DNA from: Brachypodium distachyon
Taxonomy: Eukaryota; Streptophyta; Magnoliopsida; Poales; Poaceae
Direction of reading: 5' to 3'
Length of the DNA: 64,000 nucleotides
Assembly (NCBI RefSeq): GCF_000005505.3
Contig: NC_016134.3
Location: 24,999,584 to 25,063,583 of the forward strand
Positions 1-10,445 of the stretch are shown here, one piece after another. Position numbers and translations under genes: made by a program. The notes beneath the pieces were generated by a model. It made no database searches. It was not told where the DNA came from and saw nothing but the letters and a program-made list of their open reading frames with translations. Numbering within the stretch: the first letter of the stretch is position 1; each line of letters begins with the position of its first letter.

Positions 1-2662
1 CAGGACGAGGGGACAATTACGGGACAAGCGAACCTTCAATTGTTTATCTCCGATTACTACAAGAGATTGTTTGGTGCATCGCCGCCAAATTCTTTTTCTC
101 TTTTGGAAGATCAGATCGAGGATATCCCTCAACTCTCTCCGACGGAGAATGCTATTTTGGTGGCTGTTTTTACGGAGGACGAGGTGCACGATGCAATCGT
201 TCAGATGGAACGTAACAAAGCTCCAGGTCCTGGCGGCTTTCCGGCCGAGTTCTACCAAACTTTCTGGAATGTTATTAAATTTGATCTGATGGCGCTTTTC
301 ACACAGCTTTAGTCGGGCGAGCTGCCTCTTTATAAACTTAATTTTGGCGTAATTACTCTTCTTCCCAAGGAGGATGCAATTCAGATCCAGCAATATCGTC
401 CTATTTGTATGTTGAATGTGAGCTTCAAATTTTTTACTAAGGTAGCTACTAATCATATTGTGGGGATCGCCCATCAAGTGATTAGTCTTACGCAGATGGC
501 TTTTATGCCAGGCCGGCACATTTTGGAAGGGGTGGTTGTGCTTCATGAGACCATCCATGAGCTTCATCGGAAGAAGCTGGATGGAGTCTTGTTTAAGATT
601 GACTTTGAGAAGGCTTATGATAAAGTTAAATGGCCTTTTCTCGAACAGTCGCTCCGAATGAAAGGTTTCGATCCTATTTGGTGCGACTGGATTTCTCGTC
701 TTGTTCAGGGAGGAAGTGTGGGGATTAAGATGAATGACGATATTGGTCACTTTTTCCAAACCCGGAAAGGCTTACGTCAGGGTGATCCGTTGTCGCCGCT
801 GCTTTTTAATATTGTTGTGGATATGCTGGCTATCCTTATTTCTTGGGCAAAAGAGGATGGTCGGGTTGGAGGCCTTATTCCTCATTTGGTTGAGGGAGGG
901 GTTTCCATCCTCCAATATGCTGACGACACGATTCTTTTCTTGGAGCATGACTTAGCGAAAGCTATTAACATGAAGCTTATACTCAGCATTTTTGAGCAGC
1001 TCTCCGGTCTTAAAATTAACTTCCATAAAAGTGAGATCTTTTGTTTTGGGAAGGCTAAGGATGAGGAATCTAGCTATAAGAGCATTTTCGGGTGTGACTC
1101 GGGGTCGTTACCAATTCGTTATCTAGGGATCCCCGTTCGTTACCGTAAACTGCTTAATAAGGAATGAAAGTCGGTGGAGGATTGTTTTGAGAAAAAGTTG
1201 GGGTGTTGGAAGGGTAAGCTTCTTTCCTACGGCGATCGATTTACCCTCATTAATTATGTTCTTACTAGCATGCCCATGTTTATGTTATCTTTTCTTGAAA
1301 TACCCGTCGGGGTTCGCAAGAGATTGGATTTCTACAAATCTCGTTTCTTCTGGCAGTCTGACGAGCATCGGCGGATGTATAGGCTGACCAAATGGAATAT
1401 CATCTATCGTCCTAAGGACCAAGGTGGTTTGGGCATTGAGTTGTTGGAAATTAAAAATAGATGCTTGCTAAGCAAATGGCTTTTCAAGCTCCTTCATGAG
1501 AAAGGGATGTGGCAGGAACTGCTACAGAACAAGTACCTTCGTGGTGACACCCTTTCCCATACGTCTATTAGACCTACTGATTCTCCATTTTGGAAAGGGC
1601 TCATGAAAGTTAAAGATGACTTTTTTAGCCGTGGTATGTTCATCCGGGGGATGGTACCGGAATTCGTTTCTAGGAGGACACCTGGCTGGGAAATTCACCT
1701 CTTGCTCATCAATATCCTTCGCTCTTTCGGATTGTGCAGCACAAAAATGTTTCTGTTGCTACGGTCTTTGCGTCGGTTCCTTTGAATATAAGTTTTAGAC
1801 GGAACCTCGATGGACACAAATGGGCGCGTTGGCTGCATTTGGTTCGGCGTTTGATGTTGGGGCAATTTTCTGGTGAGCCGGATAAGTTTGTTTGGAGTCT
1901 TTCTTCCTCGGGCATTTTTACAGTAAAGTCTATGTACGCAGATTTTATGAAAGGACAAACGGTTTTTCATCGGAAATACCTGTGAAAGTTGAAAATTCCT
2001 TCAAAAGTGAAGATATTTATGTGGTTTCTCGACCGCAAAGTTCTTTTAACTAAAGAGAATCTTGCGAAACGAAACTGGGAGGGGAGTTTAAAGTGTTGCT
2101 TTTGTGACTCCGATGAAACTGTACATCACCTCTTTATTTCGTGTCCTTTAGCTCGCATTGTGCGGCGCATCATTAATATTACTTTTAATCTGCCTCCACT
2201 GACTTCGATTACTAATTTATTTGGCAACTGGCTTACTGGGTTAGACAACAAAATTAAGGCTCATATTTGAATGGGAGTTTCGGCTTTCTGTTGGGCTATT
2301 TGGAACTGCAGAATTGATGTTGTTTTTAATAGAACCAGAGTTCCACATTTTTTGCAGGTTGTTTGCAGAGCTACCCATTGGATCCGACTGTGGGCTTCCT
2401 GCGCGTCTGCGGAAACCTTTGGATACTGGATACAACCGACTGGAGATGGTCGCTCGGGATATCTTCAGCCAGGCTGGCTGGCGGTGTACTAGACGCCTAG
2501 ATGCATAATTTCGTCTTGTTAGAGCTATTTCGTTGGCTTATCTTTGTATCGACTATCGCTGATCAGTGAATTGTATGATGTTTTATCACATTGCAATAAA
2601 AATGGCTGTGTGCATCAATTGATGCAGAGGCCGGTGATCGCTTCCCCTTTTGAAAAAAAAAA
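1..2662 (+). mobile_element. L1-type LINE, 3' part, ORF2 decayed
   Basis: Non-LTR retrotransposon; the 5' end (including endonuclease) is off-window. One frame from position 1 encodes a reverse transcriptase with the thumb-linker NKAPGPGGFPAEFY near 215-255, palm motif FEKAYDKVKW near 605-630 and the catalytic QYADDT at 913-930. A zinc-binding RT C-terminal domain (CCFCDSDETVHHLFISCP) lies near 2,095-2,150. The frame is broken by TAG at 310-312, TGA at 1165-1167, a frameshift near 1,700, and TGA at 1983-1985 and 2268-2270; at least two TGA codons sit where relatives have Trp. The 3' end has the grass LINE signature GGCTGTGTGCATC near 2,603 and a poly-A run at 2,653-2,662. It lies next to the SCPL gene and may have landed in one of its 3' introns. 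Related in family to the minus-strand LINE at 46.5-48.35 kb. Confidence 0.93.
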
Positions 2663-2999
2663 GTTGTAACCTGATACTCTTGCAAATACTTTACTATTAT
2701 ATACTTACGTGGTTTCAACAAATGAAATCTGATTAAAGAGGTCTGTGGCGCAACTGCACGGGCCAATCATGCTAAATATTTTTATCAGTTCTAGTAAATA
2801 TTGATGTCCTTTTGTCATTATTTGCATCTACTTTCTGTTTAGGTTTCAGCATTCTTAGCAACTATTTGCATTATATATTAACTTCTGTTCTCAATACCTT
2901 AACGAAATGTACATTCGATTTATTATTTTAGTTTGATCTTCTCTTTATCACACAACGACTTTAGTTATTGAGCGATGGAGTTAATTGAAATGGGCTTAC
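2663..2999. other. AT-rich stretch downstream of SCPL exon 8
   Basis: Follows the exon 8 donor (minus strand) and ends at the LINE poly-A. No further carboxypeptidase exon could be recognised on either strand. It reads as intron sequence. Confidence 0.5.
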
Positions 3000-5009
3000 T
3001 TGGCATTCCATTTGAGGACGAGGTGGTACATGTTTCAGCAGACCAGTCTCCTCCATCAGGACTTTTCTTTCTGTAGTATCATCGTTTGGTCTGGGAGACA
3101 CATAAATGCACCTTTTATACAAAATGTGTGGCTTGGAATTTTCTTCAAACAGCTGCAGGGAAACATCCATTTGTTGCTTCAATACCAAGATAACATATCA
3201 AGGCATGAACCATAATCATATATTCAGTTATTTATACGACTGAAGCATGGATAATGGCTGTTTGGTACAGGTAATTTATGTTGAATATATTAATTCATTG
3301 AAATTTTCACTAAATTCATACACAAAATGACAAAATTTAGACGGCAAAATGTTGTATCCTTACTCTGTTAAACCTGTCCATAAGTTGTGCGCAAAGCGCA
3401 TTCATGGGGTTCATATGATCTTCCCCTTGGCAGTGCTCCATTATCATCTTGAGATCGATCAACATCATATAGGGGAATCTTTAGTAGTTAGCTGCAGTCG
3501 AACAGTCAGTCGAGCAGGAGTTGTAGGTGTGCCTAATTAATCACCTCGTACAGTTGATCTGAAATTATCCCCATTCCATGAAGAAATGGCACTCTCGACC
3601 CAAATCAATGCCTTCACCTGTACGCGGGTTACCTACCAGATAGCCCTGACCATTTAAAAAAAAAAACCCTTACAAAACAATGTGATATTGAGGTTATGCC
3701 AGTGAAGTTGTTTGCAGCATCAATGCCTATAACAGCATGGACGTTGTGTGAATGTTAGCTAGCTTACCTTCAGATTAATTGTCGGCCTCCGTCCAGCTTC
3801 AATATCTGAAAAAAGCACAACGTGTTGAAGTAGGAGAATTGACTATCAACCTTTCAAACGCACCTATATAATAATTAAGTACCTTCTGATATCTTCAGCG
3901 CGAGGAATGGGACGATCCTTGCAGCAATGGAGTCTCCGCCGACGTAGAAAGGATTTGCGAGGTAATCTTGATGCTCGGTGAACCACTGATCCAACAGATG
4001 AACAGAAAAGTGGTAACTGACAGATCAACCACAATCGCAGGCATATATAAGCTGAAATTGACAGTAACCAGTACCCTTCAGAATAAAAATGAAGTATTAT
4101 CTTGGGTTATTTTAGTACTCCATAATTAGTTTTTTACTTTCTTGTAATCCAACTGTACGATGTGAATACAACTACTAGTATACTCAAAACTATAAATTTG
4201 TTAAATATCTCTGTGTTAGGTTATGATTCCACCCTTATACTCCTTTGTTTGAAAACTTCTACAATACCGCAGAATGAATATAAGCCGCAGGAGTTCACTG
4301 TAAGGTTAATATCCCTACAAAAATAGAAAGAGGAGTAGTACCTTGTTGAGAAACTTTCTGAGCTGCAGAGAAGCAGACACATCTCCAACATCATAGCCTT
4401 TGGTGTTCCGGGAGAAGGAGAAGCCGGCGCCAACCGGCGAATCGACGAACAGGATGCTCGCAAACTTTGTCCAGGAGTAGGTGTGGTACCGCAGCCGTGG
4501 GATGCTTCCCTCATTGTAGGGCTCGACGACGAATTTCAACGGGCCTGCAAGAAAGAAATTAACCGCAAGAGAGTGGGAGACCAGAGAGATCAGAGAAGAA
4601 GGGCCGGGCGGCGCCGGAGGCCGAATCTTACTGACCTATCTCGAAGAATAGCCCGCTGAGCACGGAGCAGCGGTCGCCGCCGGTGAGCCAGAGCAGGACC
4701 GCGTCGCGCCGCGGGTCGCCCTCTGACTCGATGAAGTAGTAGAACAGTTCCGCGCCGTTCTCCTCCTCCACGCTGACGTACCTGCCATGGATCAGTTAAA
4801 AAGGAGCAGATGAATAAGCAAATGGATGCCATCTATGGCCATGCCTACCCTGTCTCGAGGTGGAATGGGAGGTCGCCGTCGAAGCCTGGGAGGCGGGACA
4901 CCAGCGTCGGAGCAGCAGCCTCGGCGGAGAAGAGACGGGAGAAGATGCAGAGGAGGAAGAGGAGCCGCAGCAGGCGCTGGGGCAGAGACGCCTGCGCCTG
5001 CATCTCCAT
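3000..5009 (-). pseudogene. Serine carboxypeptidase-like (SCPL) gene, exons 1-8, frameshifted
   Basis: Secreted or vacuolar S10-family alpha/beta hydrolase; plant SCPLs act as peptidases or acyltransferases. Exons (minus strand, GT-AG): 5009-4849, 4781-4636, 4544-4342, 3985-3883, 3805-3768, 3645-3545, 3447-3364, 3152-3000. Exon 1 starts MEMQAQASLPQR, followed by a Leu-rich signal peptide (to about residue 31) and LPGFDGDLPFHLETG. Exon 2 carries [13 protein letters not shown] (oxyanion region). Exon 3 carries ILFVDSPVGAGFSFS. Exon 4 carries the nucleophile Ser189 in GGDSIAA, where the family usually has GDSYSG or GDSYAG. Exon 8 reads PHILYKRCIYVSPRPND. Every junction keeps phase except exon 6, which is 101 bp. 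One base is missing just after GEGIDL, and a shifted frame then restores family-like residues (VPFLHGMGIISDQLYE). Exons with the catalytic Asp and His are absent, probably beyond the LINE. Likely a pseudogene unless the deletion is a sequence error. Confidence 0.88.
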
Positions 5010-5353
5010 GCCTAGCTTGTTTCAGAACTTCAGATTGGCTTTGCCGACATATCTGACCTTCATCCGTTCATCCCTCGCCTAGATGATTCTAAATTAGTGT
5101 GGTCGCTGAGCACAGCTGCACATCAAAGTCTTTTTCTTTTTGAGGTCACATCAGTCTTAGTCTCGTGTACGCGGAGAGCCTGTTGAATAAAAAAATTGGT
5201 GGAGATTGTCAATGTTCATGAGTACGGAGTATTTTATTTTGCAGCCCCATGTTGCTGACGTACCTGCTACCATGGACAGTTGACAAGGAGCTGATAAACA
5301 AACAAATGGATGAGCACCTGAGCTGGGATGGAGTCATGTATGGCCATGCTTAC

Positions 5354-5527
5354 CCTGTCTCGAGGTGGAATGGGAGGTTGCCGTCGAAGCCTGGGAGGCG
5401 GGCGACCAGCGTCGGAGCTGCCTCAACGGCGGGCGAGATGAAACGGCAGCAGAGTGAAGAGAAGCAGAGGAGGAAGACGAAGCCGCAGTAGGCGCTGGGG
5501 CAGAGACGCCCGCGCCTCCGTCTCCAT
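5354..5527 (-). pseudogene. Duplicated SCPL exon 1, frameshifted
   Basis: Second copy of the first SCPL exon with an ATG at 5527 (METEARASLPQR) and a conserved donor after LPGFDGNLPFHLETG. It is 174 bp against 161 bp in copy 1, a 13-bp difference. The ATG frame runs into a stop (after LLPFHLARR), while the family-like C-terminal half lies in another frame. The shift is between the conserved CTGCGG and CTCCTCTGC blocks. It cannot encode the signal peptide plus mature start as it stands. It could still act as an alternative transcription start or 5' UTR exon splicing to exon 2. Confidence 0.78.
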
Positions 5528-5689
5528 GCCTCGTTTGAGTTTCATAACTTCGGACTGTTTTCGGGAAAAAGAACTTCAGACTTCAGATTGACTTGCACTT
5601 GCCCGCATTTCTTTGTTTTTCTAATCGGGCGACTTCCCCCATTTTCCATTTCATAAAAACGAAATAGTAAAATGCATCGGAATTCCTAA

Positions 5690-6838
5690 TTTTTTCGCAA
5701 ATGTCCCAAGTTACTTCTACTTCTTTGAAACTGCACATTTTAGTTTTAAAAATTTCATAAGTAGTTCATTCCAGGTCCTATACTAGTCAAGTGCGAGCGC
5801 GGATTGCAAATAACGCCCGCCTCTTTCTGTCTTCTCCCCCGCGAGCCCACCTCATTCTTCTCCTCTCGTCCATTGCATCCCATCCTGTCCCCAACCCAGT
5901 CAACAGGAGAGGTGGAGGAGTGGCAGGGCCGACACCAGGGCAGTGGGCGCGCCATAAAGGACGAAGCGAGGAGGGATTCTGCTCCCGTTGCCGAGGTTCC
6001 CGAGATCCGAGAAGCAGCAGCGGCCGCGCACGAGATCCGGTCCTACTCGGCTCGCCTGTTTCGCCGCCGCTCGGTCGGTGCGCGACGCCGAAGAGAAGAG
6101 GCGGGCTCCGGTGGTCGTGTCTAGCCGTGTGGTGCGGTGGGAGCAGCGCGTGCGTGTGTGCCCATGGCGCAGGGGGAGGAGCTGGCCGACGAGTTCTTTG
6201 ACTCCACGAGCGCTGCCAGAGGTTCATCCGGTCCTTGGGCCTGCTGGATCCCGGCGCCCGGCCTCACGAGATGCCGTGCTCGAGGCCATGTGCTGAGGAG
6301 GAGATCGTTCTGGGCAGCCCCGCTGCCGAGCTGGTCTCTGCCGCTGTTACCCGTTCGACGGACAAGGGCGAGGAGCCGCGAGTGCCTGCGGACGACCGCG
6401 CCAGGGAGGTAGTGGAGTGAGTCCTCTTCTCCTCCATCCATGCATCACTCCGTACAAAAAGAATCACATATAAGGATTGCATGTACCCAAAGTGATCGGC
6501 GGTGGGTGGACTGCGGCGCGAGTTCGTCGGCGATGAGAGGGAGGAAGGGAGCAGCCCCACCGCCGGTTTGGGTTCACGTGAGGGAGAGATGAGAAGAGAA
6601 GAAGAATGAGGTGGGCTCGCGGGGGAGAAGACAGAAAGAGGCAGGGGTTATTTGCAAAAAGCCGTCCACGCTGGCACCTGACTAGTGGGCCCGAAGACCC
6701 ACGTAGGCAGGCGGCACGCGCCAGAGCCAGTATAGGACCTAAGATGAACCACTTATGAAACTTTTAATTAGGACTAAAATGTGCAGTTTCAAAGAAGTAT
6801 GACTAACTTGGAACATTTGCGAAAAAATTAGTACCTTT
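5690..6838. mobile_element. Long-TIR Mutator-like non-autonomous element (Pack-MULE-like)
   Basis: The left arm (5,690 to about 5,875) and the reverse complement of the right arm (about 6,577-6,838) share long stretches, e.g. CTTCTTTGAAACTGCACATT, GGTCCTATACT and CCCGCGAGCCCACCTCATTC. Arms of 180 bp or more are typical of MULEs. The centre (about 5,880-6,570) is strongly GC-rich, unlike its surroundings, and holds a short open stretch (ATG at 6,164, MAQGEELADEFFDSTSAA, then a shifted frame to 6,420) of unknown origin. This suggests a captured gene fragment. No transposase is present. I could not fix the 9-bp target duplication, so the ends are approximate. The element interrupts the duplicated SCPL promoter. 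Confidence 0.72.
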
Positions 6839-7345
6839 GGTTCCTTTTACTCAAAAGGAAAATAACATTGTCTTAGAGCCTTATAACCCACTATAACCAA
6901 CCCGTCTAGGATTGATTGCTATGGGGTGAAAACCTGTTGCCACTGTATGCAGAGTAATATTCAACCCGCAGAAGCAGGCAAACTTCAAACAGCACGAGAC
7001 ACTTACAGACCCACACAGGGGAAAAAAAAGGCAGATTACTAAAGCAAGACTAAAAAGAGGACTTCAGTACATTGGAGCATCAGCGAGGCGATGTGCAGTA
7101 TCAGCCGCCTGTGGCGCAGCCTGGTGTCAGCGTCTCAGTTGGATTGTAGCTTGTAAAAGTCCACTTGCCCACATTTCTGAATTCTGACCTTCATTCCGTT
7201 CCTCGCCTAGATGATTCGTGTCACAAATTCTTCTAATCAGTGTGGTAGCTGAGCCTGAGCCGATCTAGTACAGCGTCTCGTGATGCACCTGGAGCTCCGA
7301 GAAAAGCCTGTTGCAGCTAGTAGTGCGGATTGATGTGGAGACGTA

Positions 7346-7738
7346 GCCTCTTTGATCATAGAATTTTCAAAGAAAAAAACAGAGGATTCCAACGGTAAGA
7401 AATAATTCCTATGGATGCCATTTGGATCATAGGATTTGTACCAAAAAAATTTCATAGGATATGATCTTTTTTCTCCAAATTTTGGAGGAATCCAAGCATG
7501 AGGTCTAACCTCTTTGGAAATTTTCTTTGAAAGTTCCAATGCACCTTCTCTCTATATCTCTCCCCTCTTACTTCATCTAGTTTTAAAATTCCTATGTTTT
7601 TCCTACGGAACATCCAAACACATTTTTTTAACAATTTCTATGTTTTGAATCCCTATAATATACACAATGCCATGACATTCCAATCCTATGTTATTCCTAT
7701 CCCTATATCTTTGCAATCCTACAATCCAAAGAGGCCTG
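7346..7738. mobile_element. MITE with CCTCTTTG/CAAAGAGG ends
   Basis: The left end TAGCCTCTTTGATCATAGAA and the right end AATCCAAAGAGGCCTGTAG are imperfect inverted repeats of about 25 bp around a 390-bp AT-rich core. The core contains several copies of the CATAGGAT/ATCCTATG theme. The ends resemble common grass MITEs with a ...TTTGGATTGTAGGAT terminus (PIF/Harbinger or hAT group). Superfamily is not decided, because the flanking TAG repeats do not settle the target-duplication length. Confidence 0.55.
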
Positions 7739-8641
7739 TAGTACTGCGTGGAGAATCATGATACCCCGCCTGTTGGTGTGGTCTGCGGGAGATCTATATT
7801 GAAACCATTTGTTTCGAGTAAAATAATAAAATTAGAAATGCACCAAATTTACACATGCTCATGTTCAAGTGAAATTTTAATATTTCCATATAAATTCTAG
7901 ACATGTCTTGAGAAATTGATAGAGATGCCTCAAATTGATAGAAATGACTCAAAAAAAATTAACATTAAAATTTTACAAACATAAATGCTAGATGAGGGTG
8001 CCAAATTAGTTTGCTAACATAATATTAGGTCTCCTGTAAAGACAAAAAGTGAAAGAATTTCGCATGAAAGGAAATTTTTACTTGCGTTCAATACACACAT
8101 CTTCATTGTTACGAAACCAATGGATCCTCGATGAATTTGAAAATTTTATGTTATTCGGAAGTTAAAATATATAAACCCTCAGTTACATTCCTAACGCCCA
8201 ACCATTAACATCTCTTGAAGAAACAGCAACATAAATCAAACAAAGTTAGAGCATATAGATAGACCTAATAAAAAAATGGAAGAATAAATCGGAATGTTCA
8301 TCTTACATGTACAGATTTGCTGCTTGCTGCCTGTCGAGTTGCCATTGTCTTGTTCCGGAGAACACCTAGAAACAAATCCACATGAGTCTTGGCAAAGCTG
8401 GCCTATAGAGGTTTTTTTGACGTAAAAAGTTAAGTGAACACTTGCATACCTTTAGATAAGTTGAAAGTTGAAGGACAAAAAATATATGTATCTTTATACT
8501 ATATTAGATGCGTGTGTTTTCACAAAAAAAAATGTTGTTTTCTTTAGCATTGTCCAGTCGGTCAAATTTATGTATCCGGTTCAATGATGTTCAAACGCCC
8601 CATGAACTACTTAACTGAAAAGGAACACTAGTGCACTCCCG
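7739..8641. other. Intergenic, AT-rich, nothing recognised
   Basis: No coding frame, RNA gene or repeat pair was recognised on either strand. Confidence 0.5.
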
Positions 8642-8805
8642 GAAACAAAATGTATTCTGTTATAGCATTGATTCAACCAACAGCACGTCAAAGCACCACG
8701 CGACGTGGTTGAAGAAGCCCTCAGAAACAAAATGTATTCTGTTATAGCATTGATTCAACCAACAGCACGCCAAAGCACCACGCGACATGGTTGAAGAAGC
8801 CCTGA
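8642..8805. repeat. 82-bp direct tandem duplication
   Basis: Two copies with period 82 bp (8,642-8,723 and 8,724-8,805), each beginning GAAACAAAATGTATTCTG and ending GTTGAAGAAGCCCT. They differ at only two or three positions (e.g. CACGTC/CACGCC and GACGTGG/GACATGG). The near identity points to a recent event. Confidence 0.9.
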
Positions 8806-9059
8806 GAACGTGATATGGCCCAAGTAATGATCAAGGAAAATAATGTCGCAAATCATGTTGTTACCAATGTCACATTGCCGGAAAAGCCAAAGGAGAATAC
8901 AACAATTGTCTACATTGGAGAAATACCACTTCAGATTTCGCGCTCCAAGTTTCCATCTCTTTCCACACCATTCTGGAAGGGTCTAGCATGTGTAGAGGGC
9001 AGTAATAACTAGTACTTGAAGTCAGCTTGTAGGCACAACAAATGGAGCATGATTTGAAG

Positions 9060-9640
9060 CCCAAGTCAAAAGATACGAGAGTTCCAATGCGAGCTGTTCA
9101 TAAATTGACTGCTGCACGAGTCTCACAAGTTTCCTCCTTTCCAAGGCAGATCCACACGTTTTTAAAACTCATTTTGGGTTGCTTTCACACCTAACTAGGA
9201 GGGATGTTCCTAGTATAAGTATTCCCCACCATTTTCTTTGAAAAGGGGTTCAGATTTTCAGAGTTGTAGTCACCCATGTGTGGTTGTGTATGTGCTGAGA
9301 GCACTCGTGTTTGTTGAGCGTTAGCTTTCGTGTGTGAATTGAAGGGCATATCCTTTGATCTAGATAAGATCCTGATAGTTCTTCCTTGTGATTCTCAATA
9401 GGTTCACAAGTACTATAGTTTGGGTTGCGTTGTTGTAAACCGAATTAGTTATCCACCATCGAATATGGAGTGTTGTGTCGGCTGCTCTCGAGTTGTTCTT
9501 GTTATTTCTTTGTATCGTATATGATGTATGGGACTATGTGAGTAGAGGGGGGTTGATGGAGCAGCCAAGCTTTATATGTTTTTCATCGTAGGACGTAGAA
9601 TCGTGAGTTCGTGACGTATATATTCGCTTAGCCCTGGGAA
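9060..9640. other. Possible LTR-like non-coding segment
   Basis: Non-coding stretch with an LTR-leader-like make-up: a TATA-like TAGTATAAGTATTCC near 9,212 followed by GT/TG-rich sequence. No partner LTR or primer-binding site was found, so this stays a suggestion. A 65-aa open frame just before it (8,815-9,012) matches nothing I recognise. Confidence 0.2.
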
Positions 9641-10445
9641 GGAGCTGAGATGGCGGCTACAGATGATTGTTTATTTGATTTGATCGTGGCAAAGGGGTCG
9701 GCAACAAGCAGCTTTGCGTACGTACGGCAGGTAAATCAAACCACATCCCCGTTGCTCCGGCCAGATCAGGTGGGCGTGATCAATCAGGCCACAGTTGTAA
9801 TCGGGCCAACTAGGGCAGGAAATATGTATCCGGTGTCATACAAATTAAGCAGATGGTCATGGGTTATGCGTGAGGAGCAGAACAGATCGATCCGGGTCCC
9901 CCGATCAGCGGACGGTGTCTGGAGGCACAAAATTCAATTTCACTGTAATTTCGTTCGGGCCAATCGTTCCTCCCGCCACACTTCAAAGGTTAGTCGCCTG
10001 AGGAAAATCGGTTCATATGAACTGGATTCTGGGCACCATATGTTGGATTGCCAATGGTCTCCGGCCACTTTATGGACCTGAAAATCAGAAACCATTTTGG
10101 CGGCTTAAGACAGCGTACTTTAACGGACTAAGACCACCGGATTTGTTAAGTCGCCGGATGGGTCCCACTCCAGGTTTTGCCGCCTCCTACTAGCTTGACC
10201 CCCTGCCCGCCCCGCCGTGGCCAAATTCTTCTTCTCCGGCGGCGGCAAGAGGCGTCGGAACTTTCTTTCTTGGCGGCGCCGCAGGTCAATGAATTCCGCA
10301 AGCCCTGTGCTTGTATTTCCCCTAATTGATCGAGATCTGAACCACATCCGCCATTCGTTCTCTAGGAACCCTAGCATTTTGGGGGGTTTTCTGTTTTTCT
10401 GCGGTTGGTAGAAGCAAATTTTCCCAATCAACGCTGCCAGACGCG

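Larger units (their letters stand above)
4775..7345 (-). repeat. Tandem duplication of SCPL promoter, exon 1 and intron 1
   Basis: Copy 1 (about 4,775-5,230) and copy 2 (about 5,255-5,613, continuing at about 7,163-7,345 after a transposon insertion) share the first bases of exon 2, intron 1, exon 1 and upstream sequence. Shared landmarks include TATGGCCATGCYTACCCTGT at 4,833 and 5,340, and CTCGCCTAGATGATTC at 5,075 and 7,203. The copy ends about ten bases into exon 2 (GTACGTCAGC), which marks the breakpoint. Copies are diverged by small indels, so the duplication is not recent. Confidence 0.8.

Noticed and set aside
9650..10081. Open frame of 143 codons starting MAATDDCLFDL
   Set aside because: No family pattern, no promoter or splice evidence, and it sits among transposon debris.
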